A stretch of DNA of 64,000 nucleotides, taken from assembly GCA_019722365.1 (NCBI GenBank), contig JADFUC010000543.1, positions 186,001-250,000 of the forward strand, given 5' to 3'. The position numbers and the translations under genes were made by a program. Shown here in pieces: positions 1 to 12,639 of the stretch (position 1 is the first letter of the stretch; every line of letters begins with the position of its first letter). This DNA comes from Lithospermum erythrorhizon (lineage: Eukaryota; Streptophyta; Magnoliopsida; Boraginales; Boraginaceae). The notes beneath the pieces were generated by a model. The model was not told the origin of the DNA, made no database searches, and saw nothing but the letters and a program-made list of their open reading frames with translations.

Positions 1-2313
1 ATGGCGAAACCCCGTGTGAGCAAAACAAGAAATTTTTTCTCTTCCATTCATCACTTTGTTGCATATAAACATCCTCGAGTTGGTTGCTAAAGACTTTCTA
101 TACTTTCCCTCTGAATTTGGGGTAAAAATTGGAGTTTTTTATGGATTTTTCTTAGTTGACTTTTGGTTATTTTTCCATAATTGAATTTTATGATAAATCT
201 TGAGGTGGTTATGGGTTACGTGGCTGATATATATGTGATGAATTCGTGATTTAGAGATCGTTTGAGGACGTTATGGTCGAGTTGACTTTTGGGGTTTCAG
301 TTGACTTTTTATGTGGATATTTTTATAAGACTTTAAATGTGTAGGAGGTTATATTGGGACCTTATTATAGTTGTTATGATGTTAAATTGGTGATTTAAAA
401 TTGATTAAAGGATGTTATGTTGAAAAAGTGTAAATTCCAAATTTAGTTATAATTGATATTTGAATATAGGTTGTGAGTATAGATTGATATTTGATTAATT
501 AGAATGACTTATAAGTTGATTTGTAGTGAAAAGTGATAAGATGGAATTTAGCGGGGGAATACGATTGGGTTGTGTCCGTGGGATTATAATTCAGGATAGT
601 TTATCCCAGGTCGAGAGTTATACCGTTTAGAGATAGTTTCCCTAAGAGTTGGTTATGTATCTTACAGAAACGCCCGATTTATATAGTAGTAGGTCTTGAT
701 TATACTTTAAAGATTGTTGTTTAAAGGCGTTGATGCGTGGAAAAGAGACCCGATTGCGATTGTCTTCGCGAAGGTTTTGCGGTAAGGTAGCTTGAGAGGT
801 GAGAGTACTTATCTCGCTTGGTGTTACTTTACGTACTTACCTTGATTTGTGATATGCATGTTATTGTTGATTGTAGAATGATATACATGTAATTGTTGTG
901 TTATGTGATTGTGTTTACGTAGCCTTATCGGCACTTATGATTTACGTGGCCTTGTTAGCGATTGTGTTTGACTTCTGATTGTGAGATGTTTAGGCGTATT
1001 GCTTGGATATTGTTTGGGAGAGTAAGTAAGGGCGTTATAGAGAGGTGATAGTTAAGAGTTATCTATGACTTGAGTATCGGGGGGAGGTGACCTATAGTTG
1101 GGATTACTAGGGATTAAGAGGTGACTCTCGCTTCCTTGCCGGGATATGTGACACTATTGTACATACTACGGTATAATTAATGCTTGAGGTATGATTACTG
1201 TTTTGACTCGGCTTCTTTGTGTGCGTGTGGTGTGGCTATACTACGGTATAATTAATGCTTGAGTATGACTGTTTTGATGGCTTTCTTTGTATTGCATTAT
1301 CCGGTGTGGCCACTATCACTACGGTATAGCGTGCGGTTTAGCCCTATACTAGGTATAGGCGTGCGGTATGGAGTCTGTGGATCCACTTTCTTTAATGCGT
1401 TGTTGGTGTGGCCCTATACTACGGTATAGCGTGCGGTGTGCCTTATACTTTGTGTATAAGTGCGGTTTTGGCCTTATCTTTGCGGTATAAGTGCGGGGTG
1501 ATTATTGATTAGTCATTCTGAGGTAGGCGGATTGAGTATATCTTGCGTTAGAGGATGTATCTTGGTGGGGATATGAGAGATGTAAAGGTTTGATGACTAG
1601 AGTTTTTAGTCGTTGTTGAGTCTATTGTTTTCTTTACGAAATTATTGAACTATGAACTTATTATTTCCTCGTAATGTATTATGTTTGGGGAATTTCTGGG
1701 AATATGTTGTAGGCTGATTAGATAGTCTTGGAGGCATATTTATATTATTCATATTTGATTATTAAATTATGACTATCTGGTTCCGTATGGTAAAGTTCAC
1801 ACTGTGTTAAGTTTCAGCTAGCTTCGCCGAACTACGCCGCTTTCGCTATGGGCGGCATTTTTCGTTTGTGCCGGAGTTGACGGTGGCTAGTTGGGCCAAG
1901 AGGCATTGGAGAGTGTGTTCGAGTGGCTAGGTGAGCCACTGCAGTGGTGAGATCCCTCCACGATCTCATTTTTGTTGTGTTGTCCAACTTCGGTTTTCAT
2001 TGTTGTTTGCTTCTTTTGGAATCCTAACTGTCGGTAGTCGTTTTGTATTTAGGTTCTGATGCGTATCATGCATTGTAGCCTTGCCGGCGATACTCCTTTG
2101 GGATATGTTGTGTATATATTTATGGGTTAATTAGTTGATATCGGTGATGGATTATAAATTTTAAAGCCCATTTTGAGAGTGGGAAGCGAGCACATTTTTG
2201 GATGAAGCGAATTGTATTTTAAGCGAATTAGATCCATCGGTTTGGTGACTACGAATTGTTCAGTTTTAATGACTCTGCCACCTCGGAAGCCGACACAGGG
2301 CCAGTGCGTTACA
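1..2313 (+). repeat. 5' LTR of the chromovirus (partial)
   Basis: This stretch is collinear with 7465-9747. Long segments are identical (for example 371-461 against 7830-7920), interrupted by clusters of small indels. It ends in TTACA at 2309-2313, directly before the primer-binding site, as an LTR should. It contains the promoter region and CG-rich tandem subrepeats. No gene is carried here; the short ORFs are incidental. Confidence 0.9.
1150..1500 (+). repeat. CG-rich tandem subrepeats inside the 5' LTR
   Basis: Degenerate units of about 50-75 bp share the words TATACTACGGTATA and GTGCGGT, with GTGGCC or TTGGCC between units. Two early copies continue as AATTAATGCTTGAG and later ones as GCGTGCGG. 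The same array is at about 8590-8950 in the 3' LTR, so it belongs to the element. Its role is unknown; subrepeats of this kind are common in long plant LTRs. Confidence 0.75.
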
Positions 2314-2316
2314 ATT

Positions 2317-2340
2317 TTAATTATCGAGCTTAGGTTTGAT
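2317..2340 (+). other. Primer-binding site, initiator tRNA-Met type (degenerate)
   Basis: Just after the LTR end the sequence reads TTAATTATCGAGCTTAGGTT, which matches the usual plant PBS TGGTATCAGAGC followed by TTAGGTTTGA except for a few changed or missing bases. The position, 1-10 bp after the LTR, is as expected for minus-strand priming by tRNA-iMet. Confidence 0.75.
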
Positions 2341-2449
2341 TCTTTGGGTTATACGTGGTTGTGGTCATTTGTTTTCCGTGAATTAGTTGTTAGTGGTGTC
2401 TTTTGTTTAAATGCGGGTTCTTTTCTTTTTGTTGCGTGGGCGGTGAGGG

Positions 2450-5400
2450 ATGCCACCCCAGTGCGTGGGCGGAGTAGAGCGAGAGGTGCCGGAGGTAGGC
2501 CCCGGAGGGAGGCCGTGGTAGGGGTATAGATGTCGATGAGTGCAGGCGTGGACCCGAGGCGGGGTCGGAGGTGCATTAGTGCAGGCGGGTTGGGGTAGAC
2601 TGCGTAGAGAGAGTGTGAATGCTCGGGGTGGTGACGGCGGAGAGTCGAGGAGCCAGTTGTTTTGACCGATTCCCGGAGGATCTCGAGTTTTGAGGAGTTC
2701 GCCGGACGGGCTATTGAGTTCATCAGGGATATAGAGACTATTTTTGAGCCGATGGGGATTGTGGGCGAGATAGGGGTGAAGTTTGCTGCTTATAGACTAG
2801 GGTGCGTAATTTGGTGGGAGGAACACAGGTGGCATCTCATTGCGAGAGGGGAGGTTCGTATTTCTGGGGAGCGATTTGTTGAAACTCTTCCGGGAGGAGT
2901 ATTGTTTGGAGACCAGCATGGCGGCCTTGGAGAGAGTTCGTTGACCAGGGTTCGAGGAGTCGGTGGAGGGTCTGGCGAGGCAGGATTTGATTGATTTGTG
3001 CCGACCTTTACTTCTGATGTATATCCGATTGGAGGCGAGGAGGATCAGGTTTGAGGGGATGGTTTGGCGTGGGAGATACGTCGCTTTGGAATCTTAGATG
3101 GTTTTTTACTGGTTTCCATCTTTGAGGTCGACCACGAAGATGGAAATGGAGTTCGCGGAGAGCCGAGGCGAGTGGATCGAGGAGGGGGCTGAGACTTTCT
3201 TTTCCGGTAGGCCTTCGCTCTGGGGATTGGAGGAGGACCAGGACCAGGTAGTGCAAGGCGTGCCCGGTGCTCGAGAGCGATTGCTTTGGGATTGTTCGAC
3301 AACTCCTTTTACACGGTGGGAGGTGCCTACTGAGATCTGGCGGGGAGTTGAGTAGTCTTCGGGGTTGGAGGCGTGTCAGCTGACCGTTGTGGTCGGATTT
3401 GGAGCACGAGCCGGCGGGATTGCCGGGGAGAGGCCATATGTTACTCGATGCAGCCTGACGGGGACATGGCGAGAAAAGTTACCCACGTTTTAGGTGAGGT
3501 TGCTTCAAGCAAAAACTTTATTCGTTACATCGGAGGATTGCTCGAGGAAGTCGTGGTGGTCGTTGGTGGGGGCGGGGATATGGGTTGTAGGACACCGGAG
3601 ATCTGGAGTGGGTAGCGACTGACGGAGGCTGGTGAGGGCAATTCATGCCGTTACGCTCGGGAGGCTCGAGGATACCCCAGTGGTGGCAGGCCATTATTCT
3701 TTGTGGAAGTATTAGGGCCGAGGTGTTTGAGGAAGTTGCAGGGGCTACTAGAATTGCTGCATGTCACCGAGTTTTTGTTCTGCTTTATCGTATGTTGTGT
3801 GCGCTTTTGCATCCCACTTGAGGTCTATAGCCTTGATGCAGTCGATTTTCATATAGAAGCGTCCTTTACATGTGGTCGATCATTGTGCGTTGATTCACTT
3901 CCACCGAGCTTTCCGATTTTGATGCTTGTCTTGGGTATGGATTGGTTGGAAACATCATGCCGTTATTGATTGTCATCGGAAGGAGATTGCTTTTATGGGT
4001 TCGGGGAGACCAGATATTCGATTTGTGTGGGAGGCAGGGAAGATTTTGCCTTCGAGTTTTGTGTGTCGGCCACTTGAAGGCTGGAGGGTGATTGAGGAAG
4101 GGGGTGTGTTGGATTCTTGGGATATGTGGTTGATTTGAGTAGGGAAGAGAACAGACTGGAAGATGTGCGGGTTGTTAAGAGTTCAAGGATGTTTTCGAGG
4201 ACTTGCAGGAGTTGCGCGAGCGGAGATCGAATTTGCTATTGAGGGTTATTAAAAGATGCAGGCACAATTTCTCTTCCACCGTACAGGATGGCTCCAGCCG
4301 AGTTGCAGGAATTGCGGACTCAGTTACAGGAATTGTTGGACAAGGGATTCATCAGACCGAGTGTATCTCCGTGGGGTGCACCAGTGTTGTTTGTGAAAAA
4401 GAAGGATGGTTCTATGAGGCTGTGTATTGACTACAGACAGTTGAATAAAGTGACTATTAAGAACCGATACCATTCCCGAGTCGGCCGATTTGTTTTGATG
4501 TTGAGAAGGATGCCAAGGTGTTCGAAGAAGATTGATTTCTGCGATGCGGTTATCATCGTTGAGGTCAAAAGGGAGGATATTCGAGAAATACGCTCACGAT
4601 CTAGATTATGGACATTATGAGTTTATAGTGATGCCGTTGGGTTGACAAATGCAGCGGCCTTATGGATTTGATGAGCCGGGGTATTTCGAGTATTTGGATG
4701 AGTTTGTGGTGGTCTTCGTGATGATATTTTGATATATTCAGGAGGAGGAGCATGAGAGGCATTTGCGGATTGTTTTGAGGACGCGAGGCAGGCGCGATTG
4801 TAATACTTGAGAGTTTTCCAAATGTGAGTTCTGGTTGGCGGAAGTGCAATTCCTGGGGCATGTTATTTCCAGCGAGGGTATTTGTGTTGATCCACAGAAG
4901 GTGGAGGCCGTGAACAATTAGGGGAGGCGTCCGCGGTGTGTGGCCCAGGTGAGAGTTTCTTGGGGTTAGGCTAGTTATTACGGAGATTAAATCGAGGACT
5001 TCTCTTTGATCGCTGACGCCATTGACGAGTTGACCGGGGAAAGGGAGTTCCACGTTTATAGGATGATGATTGTGAGGGCCTTGAGTGTGAAGGGAAGTTG
5101 ACCTCGGCGCCGGTGTTAAGCGATGCCCGTGCAGTTACGAGGGGCTCACGTGATTTATAGCGATGCTTATCGAGGGATTGGGGTGTGTTCGATGCGGGAA
5201 TGGGAAGGTAATTGCCTACGCTTCTCGGCAGTTGAGAAATCACGAGAAGAACTATCCGACACATGATCTTGAGCTGCTTGGCGATAGTCTTTTCAACGTT
5301 AAAATTGTGGAGACATTATCTTTATGGGGTTAAGTGCCGGATTTTTTTCTTGACCATAAGAAGTTTGAAATATCTTCCGGCGAGAGAGATTTGAATTTGA

Positions 5401-7030
5401 GGCGAGAGGAGGTGGATGGAGTTCATTAGTGATTATGACTTGGTATTGAGTACCGCCCGAGGGAAGGCAAATGTAGTAGGCGATGCGGCCAGTAGGAAGG
5501 GGAAATCAAAGGACCCGAGAGAGAGATGTAAACATTTGGGGATTGATTTGGATGTCGGTAGCGATAGGGGAGATTTTCGCCCATATGAGGATACGACGAT
5601 GTTTGTGGATCGAATCATAGCACTTGCAGCTGACGAGGATGAGAAGCTACGCGGAGTTGCTCCCGGTAAAGGGCGTGAAAGGAATAGATCGAATCGGCGA
5701 TTCCACAGTTGATGAGAGTGGAGCCTTGAAGATGAAAAGCGGATTGTGCCGTATTGAGATGGTGAGAAGGGAGATTCTTGATAGGGCCATAATAGTCCTA
5801 CGATTAATAATACGCTTGCGGAGTAGTACAAAGATGTATAAATGATTTGAGGTTGACGTATTGGCAGTGGCTGGGAATGAAGAGAGAGATCGCGAGTTTG
5901 TGGCAAAGTGCTTGGTTTGTCCCAAGCTGGGAGTAAAATTTGAAACATAAAGACATCTGCTTGAGGTTGTGCGAGACTCTTCCTATTCACGAGTGGACAA
6001 GCTGGGAGAATATCACCGTGGACTTCGTGTTTGGGCTTCGAGAAGGCGTTGAGGCGACATGATGGGATTTGGGTGATTGTTGATAGGCTATCGAAGTCGG
6101 CTCATTTCTGCCCCATCGGATCTGGATAGACTTTGAGGGCCATGAGGGTATGTGGATCAGTTGGCCCGAGATTGCACGGGGTTCCGGTGTCGATCATTTC
6201 AGACCGTGACGCTAGATTCACTTGAGGTTACGGAGGGTTTCGAGGGAGGCAGGGGACTAGAGTGGAGTTGAGTACATCTTTTCATCCCCAGACTGATGGG
6301 CAATCTGAGAGGACGATACGGACATTGGAGGATATGCTCCGGGCTTGTGTTCTGAACCTGTCCGGGAATTGGGACGATGAGTTGCCCAAGATAGGGAGTT
6401 TTTACAACAACAGCTTCCATGCGAGTATTGAGATGGCACCTTTTGGCGTTGTATGAAGTGGGAGTGTCGCGCTCAGGTTGTTGGAATGAGGTAGGAGAGA
6501 GAGGAAAGTTCTGATTCTGAGTTAATTAGGAAGTTCGAGTAGAGCCGGATCGAGATTGATTCAATGACATCCCAGGCATTTCGGGATAGGCGAGAAAGAA
6601 ATATCTGGGGAAATCATCCTTGAGAAGATAGACTTGTCGTTTGAAGTCGGCGATCGTGTATTCACAGTCTCTCCGTGGAAGGGAGTGATGCGGTTTGGGA
6701 GGAAAGGAAGTTGAGTCCTCGTTATATTTGGACCATTTGAGATCCTTGGGAGAGTTGGCTCGTGGCTTGCTCGGTTGGCGTTGCCTCCGAGTTTAAGATA
6801 GGATTCATAATGTGTTCCATTATTGTTGAGGAAGTATATCACGGCGAGTCGCATATTCTTAGGCTGCGCCTCGGTGGAGCTTGAGGAAGAGACGACATTT
6901 GAGGAGGGCCGGTGGAAATTTTGGACGGAAAGAAGGTTTTGAGAAGTAAGGCAGTGGCTTTAGTGAAAATCTGTGGAGGGGCTCCGGCGTGTAGAAGAGC
7001 GACTTGGGAGGCGTGAGGATGAGATCTTGA
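2450..7030 (+). pseudogene. Chromovirus gag-pol polyprotein, frame-broken
   Basis: Gag remnants lie at about 2690-2990, with FAAYRLG, then WW and HLIARGEV. The protease C-terminal half is at 3930-4010 (GMDWLE, then HHAVIDCHRKEIAF). Reverse transcriptase starts at about 4288 ([52 protein letters not shown]). The VDDILIYS active-site region at 4705-4740 is present but shifted. RNase H follows to about 5420, including a TDHKSLKYL-like segment near 5350. Integrase spans about 5820-6470, with SFHPQTDGQSERTIRTLEDM at 6280-6345 containing the catalytic Glu. Chromodomain words (GPVEILDRKEKVL-like, ALVK) lie at about 6900-7010. At least ten frameshifts and stops interrupt the reading. Gag may start at the ATG at 2450. 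Some of the breaks may be consensus errors rather than mutations. Confidence 0.9.
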
Positions 7031-7070
7031 GCAGATTTTTGATCTTAAGAGTGGAGATGTGAGTTGTACA

Positions 7071-7094
7071 TTTTTTTTTTTTTTTTTTTTTTTT
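7071..7094 (+). repeat. Poly(T) tract of 24 bases
   Basis: Twenty-four consecutive T residues lie between the end of pol and the 3' LTR. This is a simple homopolymer whose length is uncertain in any assembly. It is not a terminator of any gene here. Confidence 0.9.
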
Positions 7095-7140
7095 GATATA
7101 GTATTTGTTTTTGTGTTATTATATGTTCTTGGTTGTTTGG

Positions 7141-7185
7141 GTTGTTAAATTTCGAGGTCGAAATTTTATTAGATGGAGTAGATTA
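7141..7185 (+). other. Pol 3' end and polypurine tract, degenerate
   Basis: AAATTTCGAGGTCGAAATTT followed by AGATGGAGTAGATTA sits immediately before the LTR start TGTAATAACG. Chromoviruses commonly carry a conserved FEDEI-type coding tail running into a purine tract at this place. The tract here is weak in purines, which fits a decayed copy. Confidence 0.6.
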
Positions 7186-9747
7186 TGTAATAACGAAGTA
7201 GCAATTTTCGGTGTGGGACCGGGGAATAGTATAATTTTTCTGATGATAATATTTAGTAAGAAAACTTTTGAGCAATTTCATTTATAATTTAGTAGTGTTT
7301 GCCATGGAATAATTTTATCTTTGAAATCGGAGTTCGTGGAGATTTAGGAAATGCGATAAGCGAGAGTCGCAGAAACGAGCGGGACTTCGTTTTTTTTTTA
7401 ATATCTACTCATGCCTATCCTCCCACATCACATCACATCACGCTTCATCTTCTTTTTCCCCTTGATGGCGAAACCCCCATCGCCGAGCAAAACAAAAATT
7501 TTTCTCTTCCGTTTAAATTCGCTTTGTTGCATATAAACATCCTCGAGTTGGTTGCTTTGAACTTTCTCTACAAAGCCTTTCCCTCTGAATTTGAGGGTAA
7601 GAAATTGGAGTTTTTAGTTGACTTTTCCATAATTGAATTTTATGATAAATCTTAAGTTGGTTATGGATTTACGTGACGTATATATATGAGGCCAGATTCG
7701 TGATTTAGAGCTCGTTTAAGGACGTTATGGTCGAGTTGACTTTTGGGGTTTTAGTTGACTTTTTAGGTGGATATTTTTATAAGACTTTAAATGTGTAGGA
7801 GGTTATCAAACAGGACCTTATTATTATAGTTGTTATGATGTTAAATTGGTGATTTAAAATTGATTAAAGGATGTTATGTTGAAAAAGTGTAAATTCCAAA
7901 TTTAGTTATAATTGATATTTCGGAGTATAGGTTGTTAATTATGGAATTGATGATTAATTAGAATGACTTATAAGTTGATTTGTAGTGAGAAAGTGATAAG
8001 ATGGAATTTAGCGGGGAATCGATTGGGTTGTGTCCGATGGGATTGTAGTCGATAGTTTTATCCGTCAAGTTATATTACCATTTAGAATAGTTTCCTAAGA
8101 GTTGGTTATGTATCTTCTAGAGCGGCGGTGCTCTATAGTAGTAGGTCTTGATTATACTTTACGGGTGTTGTTTAGGCGTTGATCGTGGAGAAAAGGGCCG
8201 ATTACCTTGATTGTCTTCCACAGAGGTTTGCGGTAGCTAGCGAGGAGGTGAGTACTTATCTGGTGTTACTTACGTACTTACCTTGATTTGTGATATGCAT
8301 GTTATTGTGTTAGCAGTTATGAGGAATGATATACATGTAATTGTTGTGTTATGTGATTGTGTTTACGTGGCCTTGTCGGCGCTTATGATTCTGTGGCCTT
8401 GTTGGCGATTGTGTTTAGGCTTCACAGATTGTGAGATGTTTTAGGCTGTGTGCTTGGATATTGTTTGGGGAGTAGAGTAGGTAAGTTATAGAGAGGTGAT
8501 GGTTAGAGTTATCTGCTTGAGGCTTGGTATCGGGGGGTGACCATAGTTGGGATTACTAGGGATTAGGTGTCTCCTTCGCTTGCCGAGATATGTGACACTA
8601 TTGGCCTATCTTCTGCGGTATGGTGTCTTGTTATGATTACATTTTGATGGCTTTCTTTGTGTGCATTAGCGGTGTATTTTTATCTTACGGTATGAATTAA
8701 TGCGGTATATTTCTGTTTTGATCGCTTTCTTTGTGTGTGCATTATCGGTGTGGCCACATACTACGGTATAGCGTGCGGTTTGGCCCATACTCTACGATTA
8801 TAAGCGTGCGGTATGAGTCTGTGGATCACTGGCTGTGTGCATTGTTGGTGTGTACATCTGCGGTATAGCGTGCGGTGTGCCTTATACTTTGTGTATAAGT
8901 GCGGTTTTGGCCTTGCTGCGGTATAAGTCTTGAGGTGATTATCCAGTTAGTCGTTTCACGGGTAGGCGGATTGAGTATATAGCATTAGAGGATGGTATCT
9001 TTGGTGGGGATATGAGAGATATGAGGTTTGATGACTAGAGTTTTAGTCGTTGTTGAGTCTATTGTTTCTTTAAATTGTGTGCTTCTTGAACCTTCTATTA
9101 TTTCCTCATATATTATGTTTGAGATTTCCTAACGGAATTATGTTGTATGACTGATTAGATAGTCTTGGAAGTATATTTATATTATTCATATTTGATTAGT
9201 AAATTATGACTATCTCGTTCCGTATGTTAAGTTCACCCATGTTAAGTTTCACTAAGCCTCGCTTACACCCTTTTAGCTATGGGCGGCATTTTTCATTTGT
9301 GCGGGTTGACGGGTGGCTAGTTGGGCCCAGAGGGTACATTGGAAGTGTGTTAAGTGGCTAGGCGGCTGCAAATTGGTGAGATCCTGTGATCTACGTTTTG
9401 TTGTGTTGTCAACCCAGTTTTTTTTTTCATTGTTGTTTGCTTCTTTTGGAATCCTAGCTTTTCGGTAGTCATTTTGTATTTGGAATTTAAATGCGTGTCA
9501 TCATTTGTAGCCTTGCGGCATTACTTTCCTTTGGGATTATGTTGTGTATATATTTATGGGTTGAGTCGTTTAGATGCTCGGTGATGGATTATAAATTTTT
9601 AAAAACATTTGTTTTAGTGGAAGCGAGCACATTTTGGATGAAGCAGTGTATTTTAAGCGAATTCGTCCATCGGTTTGGTGACTGCAATTGTTCCACGGAT
9701 TTTAATGACTACCTCGGGCGGCCCGACTGGGGCCGAATTAGATTACA
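7186..9747 (+). repeat. 3' LTR of the chromovirus, about 2.56 kb
   Basis: It begins TGTAATAACG and ends GATTACA, giving TG...CA termini. From 7465 it aligns with window positions 1-2313. It includes the subrepeat array at 8590-8950. The short ORFs inside it have no counterpart in the other LTR and are not genes. Confidence 0.88.
8590..8950 (+). repeat. CG-rich tandem subrepeats inside the 3' LTR
   Basis: This is the counterpart of the 1150-1500 array, with the same CGGTATAGCGTGCGGT words and GTGTGGCC spacers. The number and exact spacing of units differ slightly from the 5' copy. Confidence 0.7.
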
Positions 9748-11330
9748 AAAATATAGCGTTCATAAAAAATCAATCATTGATCAACGGACTACGATTCCAA
9801 ATGTAAGTATTAATCATAATTATAAGAATCTTTTGAACAATTGATTTTTCATACATAATTTAAATACTCGAAGACTAGAGCATACGCGATCATTAATACA
9901 TGTTAATCTTGACTAAAGTTGACTAAAGAACTGATTTCTCTTCCTGACTCCTTGGTTATTCAATAATTTCTGATGGATAAAATCTTACTAGAATATTTTA
10001 TGGGTGAAAGAGATTATCTTTGATTTTGTTGTAGTATTGATGTATGTCATGAAAATGTGTAAACACATTAATTTATAACCATGATCCATCACTATGATTA
10101 GGTATAACCATTCACATGAATAGTTACACTCTTACAAATATGAACAAATGCAACTCTTAAAAATATTTAGTGATCAATCATGAATTAAACAACATTATTT
10201 GTTATTAAATAAATAAGTTTGTAATATATTATTAATGGGTCATTATTGATTATATAAAATAATCTTACATACCCAAGTTGAACGATATAATGATGAATTG
10301 TAGAGTATAGATCCACGATGTCACGATGACCTCTTTTTTTAATTATAAAAAAATACAGTTAATTATAAAGATCATCCAGATCCTAACTACATCGGAACAA
10401 GTAGTAGCGAGATCACAAAAGGGGGATAACCCCACTCTAGTTCCTAACCTTTGCTCAATTAACAAGATTATATGAGCAGCAATGCAGTATATCTACTTAT
10501 TTAACAATTTTTTGAAACTCATGTTTAATGATTTTAAAACCGACGAACAACTCCCATAGATAATACGGAGTATACTCTATGTTACTAGTTGACCACTTCA
10601 TTAATATGAACATGGTTGCGATCAATGCAATTTGTTCAAGCTCCCTAACTTGAGCTTCATCAATGGATGGGTGCACATATATAATGGTAGGCCAATGATG
10701 TCACTTTATGGTATTTCATAATTGGATGGGTCCATATTATTATTTATGATCTTGTAAAGATGAAACAAATACGGAGTATACCATACTGAAAAAAATTAGG
10801 TGGCAGCTAGAACAATTAAATGAAGTCATATCCCACATTCCCACCCACCAACGGCCTATTCCGGTTGTATTTGTATTATTGAATAACTTTGTTTGTTTAT
10901 CATCATGACTGAATTTTTTTATTTTTTATTTTTTAAATGGAGAAGTAAAAGCAAGTTGATTTAGTTCTGTGTTGGTTTTGAAAGCTTCCAGATTGTCCGG
11001 ATGAAATGATCAGAGAAGTCTGTCACAAACTTCATTTAATGGAAATATGCAGAGGGTCAAATTTAGGATAAGCCATAGATTGTCAAAACCATAAATAAGA
11101 TAATCATGAAATCAAGTCACAATTGAACCCTACCTACATAGGTTTTTTATTTATTTGCAAGTACGAGTACTAGATAATCTCTACATAAGAGTTCGAAAAT
11201 AACATTTCTATTATCATACGGACGGACAAGGTTATAATGTTGCATGCAATCCGACTTCTCTTACTCTTACTCTTTTTAGATATGAGTTAATACTTACTCT
11301 TGAAATCGTCGGGGGGAAAACGATGCTAAC
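9748..11330. other. Intergenic, AT-rich, no gene seen
   Basis: No ORF with recognisable homology. Two copies of the word ATACGGAGTATA (near 10563 and 10769) resemble fragments of Tc1/mariner-type MITE ends, but no complete element could be delimited. Confidence 0.6.
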
Positions 11331-11840
11331 CCAGCCTTAACAACACTTTAGCGTCGGGTTGGCATCTTGTCATGCCAACGCATATTTTCGACTATAATTT
11401 CATTCCAGATGCGATACCGACGCTAAACTAGGTTAGAAATGCAGACTTTACCGACTCCCAGCCAGATGCGAAGCCCAGGCTCAACTTTTAATTAATTTAT
11501 TTTTTATTTAATTTTAACCTATACAAACCGGCGCCAACTTTAATTTATTTTTATTTAATTTTTTCCAATGCCAAACAGAAGCTCAAAGTTTGACTGAAAT
11601 TTTACCGATAGTAACCGGCCTTAATTTTATTTAATTTAGTTATACTGAAGCCAGTAACAGTACAGTAATAATTTTATTTATTTGAGTACAAGCATATAAG
11701 GCTAGTCTTTGCATTATTTATTTGAATCAGCGGTAACCAGCCGCAATTATTGTGTTTCTAGGAAAAAAAGCATCCGAGGATGCGCAAAAAATGTATTGCG
11801 GCATCCGGGATGCGGGCTCCTCTATTCTCGTCCCCATAAA
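11330..11840. repeat. Possible CACTA-type subterminal repeat patch
   Basis: Words such as GCGTCGG and ACCGACGCTAAA occur in both orientations (near 11352 and 11418), followed by repeated blocks of CG-containing sequence alternating with TTTTATTTAATTTT. Short inverted CG-rich repeats of this sort are typical near the ends of plant CACTA transposons. No terminal CACTA motif or transposase was found, so this is only a suggestion. Confidence 0.3.
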
Positions 11841-12500
11841 ATCATAATATTCCCGATTACGTCTGATCACAACAAAAATATCCAAAAACTTATAAAAATA
11901 TCCAAAAAATATATAAAACCATCACGTTTATCAGAGCTATCCAAACTAATTAATCAATGAAAATTTACCCGTTATCATTTATAAAGTCATCGTTTAGAAG
12001 TCATACATTTATCATTTATCATTAACATATAATCAAAAAAACATATATAAAACTTTGTTATTAATCAAAAAATATCATTATCATTATCACTTATCAATGA
12101 AGAATTTCAATATCAAACTTTATTTATTAACAAAATAATACAAAAGAAACAAGGAGTAGTAATTACTCCAATGAAGAATTTCTCCATAAATTCAACCATT
12201 TTTCTATAATAAAAAAAAAACATAATATAAAATATTATAAACTAATTGAAGAAATTTTAGAACAAGATGAAGTCACCTACGAGGAATGAAATTAAACAAA
12301 GTTGAAATAATACAAATAATTTGTAAGAAATAAATTACATCTTTGAAGTCACCTAGAAATTAAAATTAAACAAAAGTTAGTAATTATACAATTGATTATG
12401 GGCCAAAAGTTAGTAGTGAAATAAATTAAAAATAGAAAAGAAAAGATAGAAATAATACACAGGAAAGAGAATGAAATGAATTAGATAGGTATGTGTGATA
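11841..12500. other. Intergenic, strongly AT-rich, nothing recognised
   Basis: A-rich sequence with many AATTAATCAA and TATCATT words; no domain or RNA gene is seen on either strand. Confidence 0.55.
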
Positions 12501-12639
12501 TTTAAAGCGGATTGCGCAATTACATCTTGCCGCGCCAACCCGGCCAACTTTTGACTAATTTGAATTTTTCTCGTAAAACACGAGGTAGGGCTCTTGATTT
12601 TCAAAACCGAAAACATTTTGGTTTATTAAAAGAGCAGAA

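Larger units (their letters stand above)
1..9747 (+). mobile_element. Ty3/Gypsy chromovirus LTR retrotransposon, 5' end cut by window edge
   Basis: Two long terminal repeats (1-2313 and 7186-9747) flank an internal region that reads, in order, as gag, protease, reverse transcriptase, RNase H, integrase and chromodomain. That order defines Ty3/Gypsy, and the chromodomain marks a chromovirus. The long LTRs suggest the Tekay/Del lineage (inference). Position 1 aligns with about 7465 of the 3' LTR, so roughly 280 bp of the 5' LTR are missing. The 3' LTR ends TTACA at 9747, so the 5' target-site copy needed to prove a target duplication is outside the window. Every coding domain is frame-broken, so the copy is not autonomous as written. 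Confidence 0.93.

Noticed and set aside
1150..1500. CRISPR-like array
   Set aside because: The units are degenerate tandem LTR subrepeats without unique spacers, in a plant genome.
2349..2723. 124-codon minus-strand ORF over the gag region
   Set aside because: It is antisense to recognisable gag sequence of the chromovirus.
9491..9844. 117-codon ORF at the right edge of the 3' LTR
   Set aside because: It lies in LTR sequence and runs past its end; the 5' LTR copy of the same region is not open in this way.
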